Assembly (NCBI GenBank): GCA_964455285.1
Contig: CAYVVG010000049.1
Coordinates: 1 to 30,529 of the forward strand
Length of the DNA: 30,529 bases
Direction of reading: 5' to 3'
Source of the DNA: CAIVAT01 sp964455285
GTDB lineage: Bacteria; Bacteroidota; Bacteroidia; Bacteroidales; FEN-979
The translations under genes were made by a program, and so were the position numbers. The notes beneath the pieces were generated by a model. It ran no database searches, was not told the DNA's origin, and saw only the letters and a program-made list of their open reading frames with translations. Below, in pieces: positions 15,066 to 22,900 of the stretch. The stretch's first letter is position 1. Each line of letters starts with the position of its first letter.

Positions 15066-15200
15066 TCAGTTATTCCGGTTGCCCGATATGTCATCAACAA
15101 ATACGGAGTTATCATGCCTCACGTAGAGCTTTCCGTCGCGGATCACAGGGTGAGAGCAATGGACATCGGACCCCCGGTGATGCGGAGCGATCCCCTCTTT
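15066..15200 (-). pseudogene. Decayed C-terminal end of a PQQ-like beta-propeller protein (tentative)
   Basis: One minus-strand frame ends at a TGA (15066-15068) and reads HCSHPVIRDGKLYVRHDNSV then FVDDIS. The pattern HPVIRDGKLYVRH...FVYDI resembles the last blade of PQQ-binding-like (BamB-like) beta-propeller repeat proteins. Upstream the frame soon becomes unconvincing and has no start or N-terminal domain, so only a remnant is left. The assignment rests on a short motif. Confidence 0.45.
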
Positions 15201-15282
15201 TCGAACCGGTCGTCCAGTCGATAATAAAGAAATTGATTTTGAATTGAAATATGTCCGGCCCTGCTGTTTGGGCCCCGTTCGC

Positions 15283-16368
15283 CTATTTCGGCGCCAGCCG
15301 GTACAGCACGGCGGCGATCACCCCGAAGATGAGGTTGGGGATCCAGACGGCCAGCAGGGGGTAGAGGTCGCCGAAGGTGGCGAACACGGTGAAGATCTGC
15401 ATGAAGAGGATGTAAATGAAGGTGAGGGCGAGGCCGAAGCCGAGGTGGAAGCCGATGCCCCCCCGCACCTTGCGGCTGGAGACCCCCACCCCGATCAGGG
15501 TGAGGATCAGGGTGGCGAAGGGGAAGGCGATGCGCTCGTACTTCTTCACCTTGAACTTGATCACGTCGGGGTCGCCGCGCATCTCCTTCTTCCGGATCAC
15601 CTCTTCCAACTGGAAGTAGTTCATGATCTTAACCTCCTCGATGTCCTCCATGAAATCCTCCGGGTGGAAGGGCAGCACCGTGTCAAGCCGGTTGCCCCGT
15701 GACACTTTCTCTTCCATTTCTCCGATCTCCCGCACGAAGTAGTTGGAGATCGTCCATTTCGAATGCACGCTGTCCCATTCGATCTTGTCGCCGGTGAGTT
15801 TGTACACCATCCGCCGGTCATCAAATTTCTCGAGGGTGAATTTCCAGCCGGCATCGGTGTGGGTGTTGAAGTTCTCGAGGTAGATGAAGCTCCCGGGACT
15901 GATCTGTTTGTGCACGTTCTGATCGGTGAACTCACGCGGGTCGTTGACATACTGCCGCTCGAAGGCGAACATGGCCCGGTTGGTGTAGGGGATGATGAGG
16001 TTTGCCAGGAGGAAGGAGAGAAGTCCCAGCGCCACGGCGGAGATAAAGTAGGGATACATCATGCGCCTGAAGCTGATGCCGCTGCTGAGAATCGCTACGA
16101 TCTCCGAGTCGGAGGCCATCTTCGAGGTGAAGAAGATCACCGCGATGAAGGTGAGGAGGTAACTGAAAAGGTTGATGAAATAAGGGACGAAGTTGAGGTA
16201 ATAGTCGAAGATGATCTCCTTCAGCGGGGCCTCGTGCCGCAGGAAGTCGTCGATCTTCTCGGAGATGTCGAACACGATCACGATGAAGATCAGCAGCACC
16301 AGCGTAAAGAAGAAGGTCCCGAGGAATTTCCGGATGATGTAGCGGTCGATGGTTTTCAGGCCCAGCAT
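15283..16368 (-). CDS. lptG: LptF/LptG family lipopolysaccharide export permease
   Basis: 361 residues of the YjgP/YjgQ family. An N-terminal helix block begins MLGLKTIDRYIIRKFLGTFF, with MASDSEIVAILSSGISFRRM at the cytoplasmic coupling loop. A periplasmic beta-jellyroll-like domain occupies about 130-265, followed by a C-terminal helix block (FPFATLILTLIGVGVSSRKV, GFHLGFGLALTFIYILFMQ). With LptB and the partner permease it extracts LPS from the inner membrane and feeds it to the periplasmic bridge. LptD-like sequence is present at 29336-30529. It lies downstream of tgt on the same strand, but 458 bp of repeats and an assembly gap separate them. LptF cannot be fully excluded. Confidence 0.88.
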   Translation of the reverse strand: MLGLKTIDRYIIRKFLGTFFFTLVLLIFIVIVFDISEKIDDFLRHEAPLKEIIFDYYLNFVPYFINLFSYLLTFIAVIFFTSKMASDSEIVAILSSGISFRRMMYPYFISAVALGLLSFLLANLIIPYTNRAMFAFERQYVNDPREFTDQNVHKQISPGSFIYLENFNTHTDAGWKFTLEKFDDRRMVYKLTGDKIEWDSVHSKWTISNYFVREIGEMEEKVSRGNRLDTVLPFHPEDFMEDIEEVKIMNYFQLEEVIRKKEMRGDPDVIKFKVKKYERIAFPFATLILTLIGVGVSSRKVRGGIGFHLGFGLALTFIYILFMQIFTVFATFGDLYPLLAVWIPNLIFGVIAAVLYRLAPK

Positions 16369-16398
16369 CAGTGCTTACACTTTTCAATTCAGGAAATT

Positions 16399-16802
16399 AA
16401 AATAACCGCAGAGACGCAGAGACGCAGAGACAAAATAACCGCAGAGACGCAGAGACGCAGAGACAAAATAACCGCAGAGACGCAGAGACGCAGAGACAAA
16501 ATAACCGCAGAGNNNNNNNNNNNNNNNNNNNNNNNNNNNNNNNNNNNNNNNNNNNNNNNNNNNNNNNNNNNNNNNNNNNNNNNNNNNNNNNNNNNNNNNN
16601 NNNNNNNNNNNNCAGAGACAAAATAACCGCAGAGACGCAGAGACGCAGAGACAAAATAACCGCAGAGGCGCAGAGGCGCGGAGGAAAAATAACCGTAAAG
16701 GCATGGAGACGCGGAGGAAAAATTACTGCGAAGGAGCGGAGACGTAAAGGATATACCCATGTCATCGATGACTTTGCGTCTCTGCGTCTCTGCGGTTATT
16801 TT
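16399..16802. repeat. 33-bp tandem array with assembly gap and inverted terminal copy
   Basis: The unit is AAAATAACC followed by three copies of GCAGAGAC (33 bp). Three full units and one cut unit stand left of the N-run (from 16399, 16432, 16465 and 16498). To the right are a unit end, one full unit (16620-16652) and three progressively diverged units to about 16750. An inverted copy follows at 16771-16802, separated by a perfect palindrome GTCATCGATGAC (16761-16772). The last diverged unit and the inverted copy can pair over 31 positions with 23 matches. The array has no spacers, so it is not CRISPR. The true copy number is unknown because of the gap. Confidence 0.9.
16513..16612. other. 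Assembly gap of 100 N
   Basis: Exactly 100 undetermined bases interrupt the 33-bp array. This is the usual placeholder for a gap of unknown size, so the distance between tgt and lptG given here is not reliable. Confidence 0.99.
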
Positions 16803-16826
16803 CCGATCGCCCGAATGCAGCATTGA

Positions 16827-17957
16827 CTAAATCCTTTGCATCAATTGTTTCACCATGGTCTCCTTCCATCCTGCGAAGGTGCCCGAGATGATCTGTTCCC
16901 GGGCGGCTTTCATCAGCCAGATATAGAATCCCAGGTTGTGCAGGGTGGCAATGGTCGAGGCGACGATCTCCTTCGACATGAACATGTGCCGCAGGAAGGC
17001 TTTGTTGTAAAGCCTGTCGGAGAACACCGCCCCCTTCTCCTCGATGGGGGAGAAGTCGTTCTTCCATTTCTCGTTCTTGATGTTGATGATCCCGTTGCGG
17101 GTGAAGAGCATCCCGTTGCGGCCGTTCCGTGTGGGCATTACGCAGTCGAACATGTCGACTCCCAGCGCGATGCTCTCCAGGATGTTGGCCGGGGTCCCGA
17201 CTCCCATCAGGTAGCGGGGCCGGTGGTCGGGGAGGATGCCGCACACCAGTCCGGTCATCTCGTACATCATGGGTGCCGGCTCGCCCACCGAAAGGCCGCC
17301 GATGGCATTTCCCGGGGCATCCTGTTCTGCGATGAATTTCGCCGATTCGATGCGCAGGTCGGGGAACGTGCTGCCCTGGACGATGGGGAAAAGTGCCTGG
17401 GTGTAACCGTGGGGGCATTCGGTCTCGTTGAACCGTTCGATGCACCGGCCAAGCCAGTGGTGGGTGCGCTTCAGCGATTTCTTTGCGTAGGTCTTGTCGC
17501 AGGGGTACGGCGTGCATTCGTCGAAGGCCATGATGATGTCGGCCCCGAGGCTGCGCTGCACGTCCACCGCTTTTTCGGGGGTGAAGGTATGCTTCGAGCC
17601 GTCGATGTGCGACTGGAACACCACCCCATTGTCGGTGAATTTGCGGATGTCGCCCAGCGAATAGATCTGGTACCCGCCGCTGTCGGTGAGGATGGGCCGG
17701 TCCCACCCGTTGAAGCGGTGGAGCCCTCCCGCTGCCGCCACTACACCGGCCCCGGGGCGCAGGTACAGGTGGTAGGTGTTGGAGAGCATGATCTGCGCTC
17801 CGACCTCGTCGCGGAGATCCCTGGCATGCATCGCCTTGATGGTGCCCGCGGTGCCGACCGGCATGAAGAAAGGTGATTCGATCGTGCCGTGGTCGGTGGT
17901 CAGTTTTCCTGCCCGGGCTGATGATCCGGGATCGCGGTGGGAAATTTGGAAGGTCAC
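16827..17957 (-). CDS. tgt: tRNA-guanine(34) transglycosylase lacking the usual zinc cysteines
   Basis: 376 residues from a GTG at 17957. The frame is open to an ATG at 18005, but a perfect -7 box lies between, so the downstream GTG is more likely. Motifs: FFMPVGTAGTIKAM, LSNTYHLYLRPG, LTDSGGYQIYSL (catalytic Asp), IGGLSVGEP, YLMGVGTPANIL and FDCVMPTRNGRNG (nucleophile Asp). The enzyme exchanges guanine for preQ1 at the wobble position of tRNAs, leading to queuosine. Other bacterial Tgt enzymes bind zinc through CxCxxC and a distant His. Here the equivalent stretch is EEKGAVFSDRLYNKAFLRH, so all three Cys are replaced while the His (TLHN) is kept. The remaining fold looks complete. Confidence 0.95.
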   Translation of the reverse strand: MTFQISHRDPGSSARAGKLTTDHGTIESPFFMPVGTAGTIKAMHARDLRDEVGAQIMLSNTYHLYLRPGAGVVAAAGGLHRFNGWDRPILTDSGGYQIYSLGDIRKFTDNGVVFQSHIDGSKHTFTPEKAVDVQRSLGADIIMAFDECTPYPCDKTYAKKSLKRTHHWLGRCIERFNETECPHGYTQALFPIVQGSTFPDLRIESAKFIAEQDAPGNAIGGLSVGEPAPMMYEMTGLVCGILPDHRPRYLMGVGTPANILESIALGVDMFDCVMPTRNGRNGMLFTRNGIINIKNEKWKNDFSPIEEKGAVFSDRLYNKAFLRHMFMSKEIVASTIATLHNLGFYIWLMKAAREQIISGTFAGWKETMVKQLMQRI

Positions 17958-17979
17958 GGCACGGTTTCGGTTGGTGAGG

Positions 17980-17987
17980 CAAAGGTA
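17980..17987 (-). promoter_or_regulatory. -7 box of tgt, deciding its start
   Basis: TACCTTTG on the minus strand is a perfect match. A TTG (11-13 of the 18001 line, 18011-18013) lies 23 nt upstream. Transcription from here would begin near 17975, after the ATG at 18005, so the GTG at 17957 is the likely start. Confidence 0.6.
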
Positions 17988-18051
17988 ATTGTTCTTTTTA
18001 ACCACCTGTTCAATTTATTCACATCACCGGGTTTTGTATGAAGAGAATTGA

Positions 18052-18059
18052 TAAATTTG
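18052..18059 (+). promoter_or_regulatory. -7 box of the glycosyltransferase gene, deciding its start
   Basis: TAAATTTG is a perfect TAnnTTTG match. It lies inside the first codons of the longest frame, which begins with ATG at 18038, and 24 nt before a second in-frame ATG at 18083. If this is the promoter, translation must begin at 18083. A TTTG at 18033-18036 is 15 nt upstream, closer than usual. Confidence 0.5.
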
Positions 18060-18082
18060 CCGTCAAATCCAGGTTGCGGTTA

Positions 18083-19216
18083 ATGATTGATTTTCTGTTC
18101 AATACTGATTTTTTCCCGCTCGCACTGCTCGGTATTTTCGCCCTGGCGTTCATCCTCCAGATGCTCTATTACTGGGTGATCTTCCACCGGTTGGCCCGGT
18201 TCCGGCCTGTGGAAGAAGAGGACATGCTCCCGGCAGTGTCGGTGGTGATCTGTGCCCACAACGACCACCATCACTTGCAGGAAACCCTCCCGCTGATCCT
18301 CGCCCAGGATTATCCCGAATTCGAGGTGCTGGTGGTCAACCATTCCTCCGACGACGACACCCATTTTCTCCTGTCACAATTGGAGGAGCAGTTCCCGAAC
18401 CTGACCACCGTCGTGATCCGCGAGGATCTGAACTTCTTCCAGGGGAAAAAGTTCCCCCTGTCGATCGGGATCCGTTCCGCCAAACATCCGCTGGTGCTGC
18501 TTACCGATGCCGACTGCAAACCCGCCTCGAAACACTGGATCCGGCATATGGCATCGGCCTACCGCCCGGGAACGGAGATCGTGCTGGGATTCAGCCCCTA
18601 CACGCGGGTCAGGGGATTCCTCAACAAGCTGATCCGTTACGACACCGCCCACATCGGGCTGCAGTACCTGTCGTATGCGCTCGCCGGCGTGCCCTACATG
18701 GGGGTGGGCCGGAACCTGTCGTACCGGAAAAAGATATTCTATGAGAACCAGGGCTTCATCTCCCATTACCGGGTACGGTCGGGCGACGACGACCTGTTCA
18801 TCAACCGGGTGGCCCGGAGGTCGAACACGGCTATTGTGGTGCATCCCGACAGCTACACCTTTTCCGACCCGAAACGCACCGCGGGTGAATGGATCACCCA
18901 GAAACGGCGGCACCTGACGACAGGTCACCTTTACAGGTTCAGGCACAAGCTGCTGCTGGGAACCTACGCAGCCAGCCTGGCGGCTTTCTACACGCTTCTC
19001 ATCCTGCTTCCGGCCCTGAACTGGTCGCCGTTACCTGTGGCGGGACTGTTCCTGCTGCGGCTGATCACACAATACATCGTTTTTTCCGGTGTGCTGCGGC
19101 GGCTGGACGGAAAGGACCTGCTGCCGCTCGTACCCGTTTACGAGATCCTGCTGATATTGATGAATGCCGGGATTGCCGTTGCCAACCTTATTCACCCGCC
19201 CACCCGATGGAAGTAG
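18083..19216 (+). CDS. Membrane-bound family 2 glycosyltransferase
   Basis: 377 residues from ATG 18083 (392 if from 18038). An N-terminal transmembrane helix (LALLGIFALAFILQMLYYWV) precedes a GT-A domain: VSVVICAHNDHHHLQETL, FEVLVVNHSSDDDT, then the DxD motif in LLTDADC (142-144). VRSGDDDLFINR and QKRRH stand for the catalytic acid and the acceptor-side (Q/R)xxRW-like motif. Two or three C-terminal helices follow (LLLGTYAASLAAFYTLLILL and the segment near the end). The active site faces the cytoplasm. The family makes envelope or capsular glycans; donor and acceptor are not predictable. It overlaps the sigma factor gene by 10 bp, so they are probably co-transcribed, and it is divergent from tgt. 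Confidence 0.9.
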   Translation: MIDFLFNTDFFPLALLGIFALAFILQMLYYWVIFHRLARFRPVEEEDMLPAVSVVICAHNDHHHLQETLPLILAQDYPEFEVLVVNHSSDDDTHFLLSQLEEQFPNLTTVVIREDLNFFQGKKFPLSIGIRSAKHPLVLLTDADCKPASKHWIRHMASAYRPGTEIVLGFSPYTRVRGFLNKLIRYDTAHIGLQYLSYALAGVPYMGVGRNLSYRKKIFYENQGFISHYRVRSGDDDLFINRVARRSNTAIVVHPDSYTFSDPKRTAGEWITQKRRHLTTGHLYRFRHKLLLGTYAASLAAFYTLLILLPALNWSPLPVAGLFLLRLITQYIVFSGVLRRLDGKDLLPLVPVYEILLILMNAGIAVANLIHPPTRWK

Positions 19217-19815
19217 CGACCCACCTCACCGAGAAAGCCCAGCGCGACTATATGCTGGTGCAGCGGGCCCGCGACCACGGCGATCAGCATGCCTATGCCG
19301 AGCTCCTCAACAAGTACCGCGACTCGCTCTACTTCATGATGCTGAAGATGACAAGCAATGCCACCGACGCGGAAGACCTCACCATCGAGGCCTTCGGAAA
19401 GGCATTCAAAAATATCAACCAGTACACCCCCGATTACGCCTTCAGCACCTGGCTGTTCCGGATCGCCGCCAACAACTGCATCGATTTTCTGCGCAAAAGC
19501 AACCGCATTCAGTTCGCCGATACTTTTTTCGATGAGGATGACGAGGCGACCGACATGCCCCGGAACATGGCTTCGACGGCACCCGATCCCGAAGAAAAGA
19601 TCATTGAAAAGCAGAAGATCCTGCTGATGCACGAGGTGGTGGAGAAACTCAAGCCCCATTACCGCACCATGATCGAACTGCGCTATTTTAAAGAGTGGTC
19701 GTACGAAGAGATCGCCGAAGAACTCGATCTGCCGCTGGGGACGGTGAAGGCCCAGCTTTTCAGGGCGAGGGAGTTTCTGTACCAGATCCTCAAGCCGGTG
19801 GAGGAGAGAATTTAG
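19207..19815 (+). CDS. ECF-type RNA polymerase sigma factor
   Basis: 202 residues with sigma region 2 (YAELLNKYRDSLYFMMLKM, DAEDLTIEAFGKAFKNI, FSTWLFRIAANNCIDFLRK) and region 4 (LKPHYRTMIELRYFKEWSYE, then IAEELDLPLGTVKAQLFRAR). It recruits RNA polymerase core to a dedicated promoter set. It starts with ATG inside the last codons of the glycosyltransferase gene (10-bp overlap), so it should be translated from the same mRNA. No anti-sigma gene is adjacent, unlike the pair at 27487-28708. The linker between regions 2 and 4 is acidic and fairly long. The stop TAG begins a 7-bp array with TGA in every unit. Confidence 0.93.
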   Translation: MEVATHLTEKAQRDYMLVQRARDHGDQHAYAELLNKYRDSLYFMMLKMTSNATDAEDLTIEAFGKAFKNINQYTPDYAFSTWLFRIAANNCIDFLRKSNRIQFADTFFDEDDEATDMPRNMASTAPDPEEKIIEKQKILLMHEVVEKLKPHYRTMIELRYFKEWSYEEIAEELDLPLGTVKAQLFRAREFLYQILKPVEERI

Positions 19816-19842
19816 TGAATAGTGAAAGGTGAAAAGTGAAGA
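19812..19842 (+). repeat. 7-bp array with TGA in each unit after the sigma factor gene
   Basis: TGA occurs at 19816, 19823, 19830 and 19837, a strict 7-base period, directly after the TAG stop at 19813-19815. Units read roughly RTAGTGA/AAAGTGA. Confidence 0.8.
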
Positions 19843-19847
19843 GTTTT

Positions 19848-19886
19848 CCCGCTCTCCTGGGGGAGAGGGGGGCCGGGAGGTGGGTT
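19848..19886. repeat. GC-rich palindromic intergenic element, copy 2
   Basis: CTCTCC (19852-19857) pairs with GGAGAG (19862-19867), followed by GGGGGCCGGGAGGTGGGTT. Order and tail match the element at 10786-10828, and it too stands next to a stop-containing tandem array. The 5' end of hutU begins 15 bp later. Confidence 0.6.
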
Positions 19887-19900
19887 AAAAAACTGAACAT

Positions 19901-21892
19901 ATGGAATTCAAGGATATTATTTTGCAGGGAATCCCTGCCGTCCTGCCTGAGTCGCAGCCCTGGGATGAAACAGTAAATCACGCCCCGGTGAGGAGGGACA
20001 TCCTCACCCCGAAAGAAAAAGAACTGGCGTTGAGGAACGCGCTCCGGTATTTTAACCCGGAACATCACGGTGTGCTGGCGCCCGAATTTGCCGAAGAGTT
20101 GAGGCGTTTCGGCCGCATTTACATGTACCGGTTCCGGCCGGCCTATGCCATGCATTCGCGCCCCATCGGGGATTACCCGTGCCGTTCGAAGCAGGCGGCC
20201 GCCGTCATGCTGATGATCCAGAACAACCTCGACCCGGCCGTGGCGCAGCATCCCCACGAGCTGATCACCTATGGAGGAAACGGGGCTGTTTTCCAGAACT
20301 GGGCACAGTACCTGCTGACCATGAAGTACCTGGCGACGATGACCGATGAGCAAACGCTCGTCATGTACTCGGGCCACCCGATGGGGCTGTTCCCCTCGCA
20401 CAAAGAGGCGCCCCGCGTGGTGGTGACCAACGGCATGATGGTGCCCAATTATTCGGGGCCCGACACGTGGGAGCGGTTCAATGCCCTGGGTGTGACCCAA
20501 TACGGCCAGATGACCGCCGGTTCGTACATGTATATCGGACCCCAGGGGATCGTTCACGGCACCACCATCACCATCCTCAATGCGGCGAGAAAAATATCAT
20601 CCGGATCCATCGCGGGGACGGTTTTTGTCTCATCGGGACTGGGAGGAATGTCGGGGGCTCAGGCCAAGGCGGCGGTGATCGCCGGTGCGGTGGCCGTGGT
20701 GGCCGAGATCAATCCAAAGGTGGTGAAGAAACGTCATGAGCAGGGGTGGGTCGACGAAGTGTACACCGATCCCGGCGCCCTGTCGGACCGGCTGAAACAG
20801 GCGGTGAGCCGCCGTGAAGCGGTTTCGCTTGCCTTTCAGGGGAACGTGGTCGATCTGTGGGAGTTCCTGGCCGCACAAAAATTCCGGATCGGGTTGGGAT
20901 CGGACCAGACCTCCCTGCACAATCCCTGGGCAGGCGGGTATTATCCGGCCGGTCTTACATTGGAGGAATCCAACGAGATGATGGTCAGGAACCCGGAGAG
21001 GTTCAGGGAGGCGGTGCAGGCGTCGCTTCGCCGGCAGGCCGATGCCATCAACGCAATGGCGGCCGATGGCATGTATTTCTGGGATTACGGGAACGCTTTC
21101 CTGCTGGAAGCTTCCCGGGCGGGTGCGGCCGTGGTGAATCCCGACGGCAGTTTCCGCTATCCTTCCTATGTGCAGGACATCATGGGGCCGTTATTCTTCG
21201 ATTACGGGTTCGGGCCCTTCCGCTGGGTATGCACTTCGGGGCGTCCGGAGGATCTCGCGGTCACCGACCGCATCGCCGCGGATGTCCTCGAAGGGATCGC
21301 AGCCACCTCTCCAAAGGAAATCGGGATGCAGATGCACGATAACATCCACTGGATCCGTGAAGCAGGAAAGAATAGACTGGTGGTGGGCTCCCAGGCCAGG
21401 ATATTGTATGCCGACTGCGAAGGGCGCACCCAAATTGCCCGGGCTTTCAACGAAGCGATCGCAAGCGGGGAGATCTCAGCTCCGGTGGTGCTGGGCCGGG
21501 ATCACCACGACGTATCCGGGACCGATTCACCCTACCGCGAAACATCCAATATCTACGACGGTTCGGGCTTTACGGCCGACATGGCGGTGCAGAATGTGAT
21601 CGGCGACAGTTTCCGGGGCGCCACCTGGGTCTCGATCCACAACGGAGGCGGCGTGGGTTGGGGCGAAGTGATCAACGGCGGGTTCGGCCTGCTGCTCGAC
21701 GGAACGCAGGAAGCGGACCGCCGGATGGCGATGATGCTGCACTGGGACGTGAACAATGGCATTGCCCGCAGGGCCTGGGCGCGCAACGACGAAGCCCTGT
21801 TTGCCATCCGCCGTGCCATGGATGCTGAACCCGGTCTCCGGGTGACCCTGCCAAACAGGGTTGACGACAGCCTGGTGGCAGGGCTGTTCTGA
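19901..21892 (+). CDS. hutU: Urocanate hydratase
   Basis: 663 residues, in the range of long-type urocanases. Recognisable stretches are GRIYMYRFRP, ITYGGNGAVFQNWAQY, VMYSGHPMGLFPSH, the NAD-binding region TVFVSSGLGGMSGAQAKAA, GLGSDQTSLHNPW, DYGFGPFRWVC and VSIHNGGGVGWGEVINGGFG. It uses tightly bound NAD+ as an electrophile to hydrate urocanate to imidazolone propionate, the second step of histidine degradation, in the cytoplasm. No hutH, hutI or formiminotransferase gene is in the window, so the pathway must be completed elsewhere. The spacer before it holds only repeats. Confidence 0.97.
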   Translation: MEFKDIILQGIPAVLPESQPWDETVNHAPVRRDILTPKEKELALRNALRYFNPEHHGVLAPEFAEELRRFGRIYMYRFRPAYAMHSRPIGDYPCRSKQAAAVMLMIQNNLDPAVAQHPHELITYGGNGAVFQNWAQYLLTMKYLATMTDEQTLVMYSGHPMGLFPSHKEAPRVVVTNGMMVPNYSGPDTWERFNALGVTQYGQMTAGSYMYIGPQGIVHGTTITILNAARKISSGSIAGTVFVSSGLGGMSGAQAKAAVIAGAVAVVAEINPKVVKKRHEQGWVDEVYTDPGALSDRLKQAVSRREAVSLAFQGNVVDLWEFLAAQKFRIGLGSDQTSLHNPWAGGYYPAGLTLEESNEMMVRNPERFREAVQASLRRQADAINAMAADGMYFWDYGNAFLLEASRAGAAVVNPDGSFRYPSYVQDIMGPLFFDYGFGPFRWVCTSGRPEDLAVTDRIAADVLEGIAATSPKEIGMQMHDNIHWIREAGKNRLVVGSQARILYADCEGRTQIARAFNEAIASGEISAPVVLGRDHHDVSGTDSPYRETSNIYDGSGFTADMAVQNVIGDSFRGATWVSIHNGGGVGWGEVINGGFGLLLDGTQEADRRMAMMLHWDVNNGIARRAWARNDEALFAIRRAMDAEPGLRVTLPNRVDDSLVAGLF

Positions 21893-21900
21893 TGGGGTGA

Positions 21901-22884
21901 TCAGAAATTGATATCCGATAATTCCATGAAACCGATATCCTCCGGTCCCACGGGATTCGTCACTTCCATGCGGACGATCCCGAACCGGTTGTCCAGCCAC
22001 AGGAAGGTGGCCCGGGTGTGTTTGACACTGTCGCGGTAAACAGGTTCCGTAAACAGGTATTTGGAACAGACAAAGGTGCCGGCCGGCGTGGTCAGGGTTT
22101 GCAGCGTGTCGACCATCGACAGCGTCAGCGTATCGGGGGACAGAAGGGTGCGGTAGGTCACGCCCGGTTTGGCGCTGACGGGGATCGATAGCGGTTTGTC
22201 GCAAAGGGTCGAATCGAGCAGGATGGAAAAGACGGCCGGTGTCACATTCCATTTCAGGATTAACGGGGGATTGGCCCAGGAGCAGGTATGGGCGATCGTG
22301 CCCAGGTAGGAGTAGGTACCCGTGGTGTTGACAACTTTTGACATCGTGCAGGTACTCCCGTTATTCAATACCAGGTCATAGGCCCAGGAATGGCCGCTGC
22401 CGCCGAAGTTGAAATATTTCACCGAATCAGCAGGGATCTGCCGGTTGACGAGCGTTCCTGTCCAGTTGACGAATTCTCCCCCGATATCGCCGCATTCGTT
22501 GCCGGTGATCCGGATGTCGATCTTTCCCTCTTCCGAGAAAACGGCAAAACCACCCAGGCTCCAGTTCTGGCAGAAGGCGTTGTCGGGGTCGTTGTTCTCG
22601 ACATTGAAGTAGAGGGTGCCCTGGACAAACTGGAACTCATGGAAGATCCGGTTCTCCTTCATGAGGAAGACTCCCGAAAGGGTGGCTCCTCCGGCGTCGG
22701 GAAAGATGACGACCGCACCGGATTCCTGCATCAGTTTGTTCTCTTTGAACGTGGTGATGGTTCCTTCCCAGGTGCCGACAAAATCCTGCAGGCTCTTGGA
22801 GGCGGGGTCGAATGATTTCTTTTTGCAACCGGCGAACGGCACCAGCGCGAGCAGGCCAATGGCGATCAGGAGATGACTTTTCAT
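21901..22884 (-). CDS. Lipoprotein of unknown function
   Basis: 327 residues from ATG 22884; 13 extra upstream codons do not resemble a signal and are rejected. MKSHLLIAIGLLALVPFAGC is a lipoprotein signal with Cys20 followed by three Lys. The N-terminal half begins VGTWEGTITTFKENKLMQES, a GTWxG opening like lipocalin-type beta structures. The second half has FNFGGSGHSWAYDLV and a late AGTFVCSKYLFTE...IGFMEL stretch like calycin-type strands. Four or five Cys residues in the mature part could form disulfides. No known family is recognised. It follows the acidic YD-like protein gene by 16 bp on the same strand, so the two likely form an operon. The convergent hutU ends 8 bp away. Confidence 0.75.
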   Translation of the reverse strand: MKSHLLIAIGLLALVPFAGCKKKSFDPASKSLQDFVGTWEGTITTFKENKLMQESGAVVIFPDAGGATLSGVFLMKENRIFHEFQFVQGTLYFNVENNDPDNAFCQNWSLGGFAVFSEEGKIDIRITGNECGDIGGEFVNWTGTLVNRQIPADSVKYFNFGGSGHSWAYDLVLNNGSTCTMSKVVNTTGTYSYLGTIAHTCSWANPPLILKWNVTPAVFSILLDSTLCDKPLSIPVSAKPGVTYRTLLSPDTLTLSMVDTLQTLTTPAGTFVCSKYLFTEPVYRDSVKHTRATFLWLDNRFGIVRMEVTNPVGPEDIGFMELSDINF

Positions 22885-22900
22885 GGGGATATAACGGAAC

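Larger units (their letters stand above)
14747..15282. other. 536-bp intergenic region without an intact gene
   Basis: Contents in order: a hairpin ACCTTA...TAAGGT at 14762-14782 without a U-tract; short direct repeats built on ATCCATAAT and AAGGTAAT at about 14806-14842; a large palindromic repeat at 14951-14990; a decayed gene end on the minus strand (15066-15200); and a weak GGCCC...GGGCC hairpin at 15257-15274 downstream of lptG. No RNA gene is recognisable. Confidence 0.7.

Noticed and set aside
15763..16626. Long plus-strand frame opposite lptG running into the repeat
   Set aside because: It is very acidic with Val-Glu bias typical of an antisense shadow and ends in repeat and N sequence.
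16399..16802. Regular repeats suggestive of a CRISPR array
   Set aside because: Units are contiguous 33-bp tandem copies with no unique spacers, and no cas gene is present.
18038..18082. ATG at 18038 as start of the glycosyltransferase
   Set aside because: A perfect -7 box lies within these codons; the next in-frame ATG at 18083 fits better. Not excluded.
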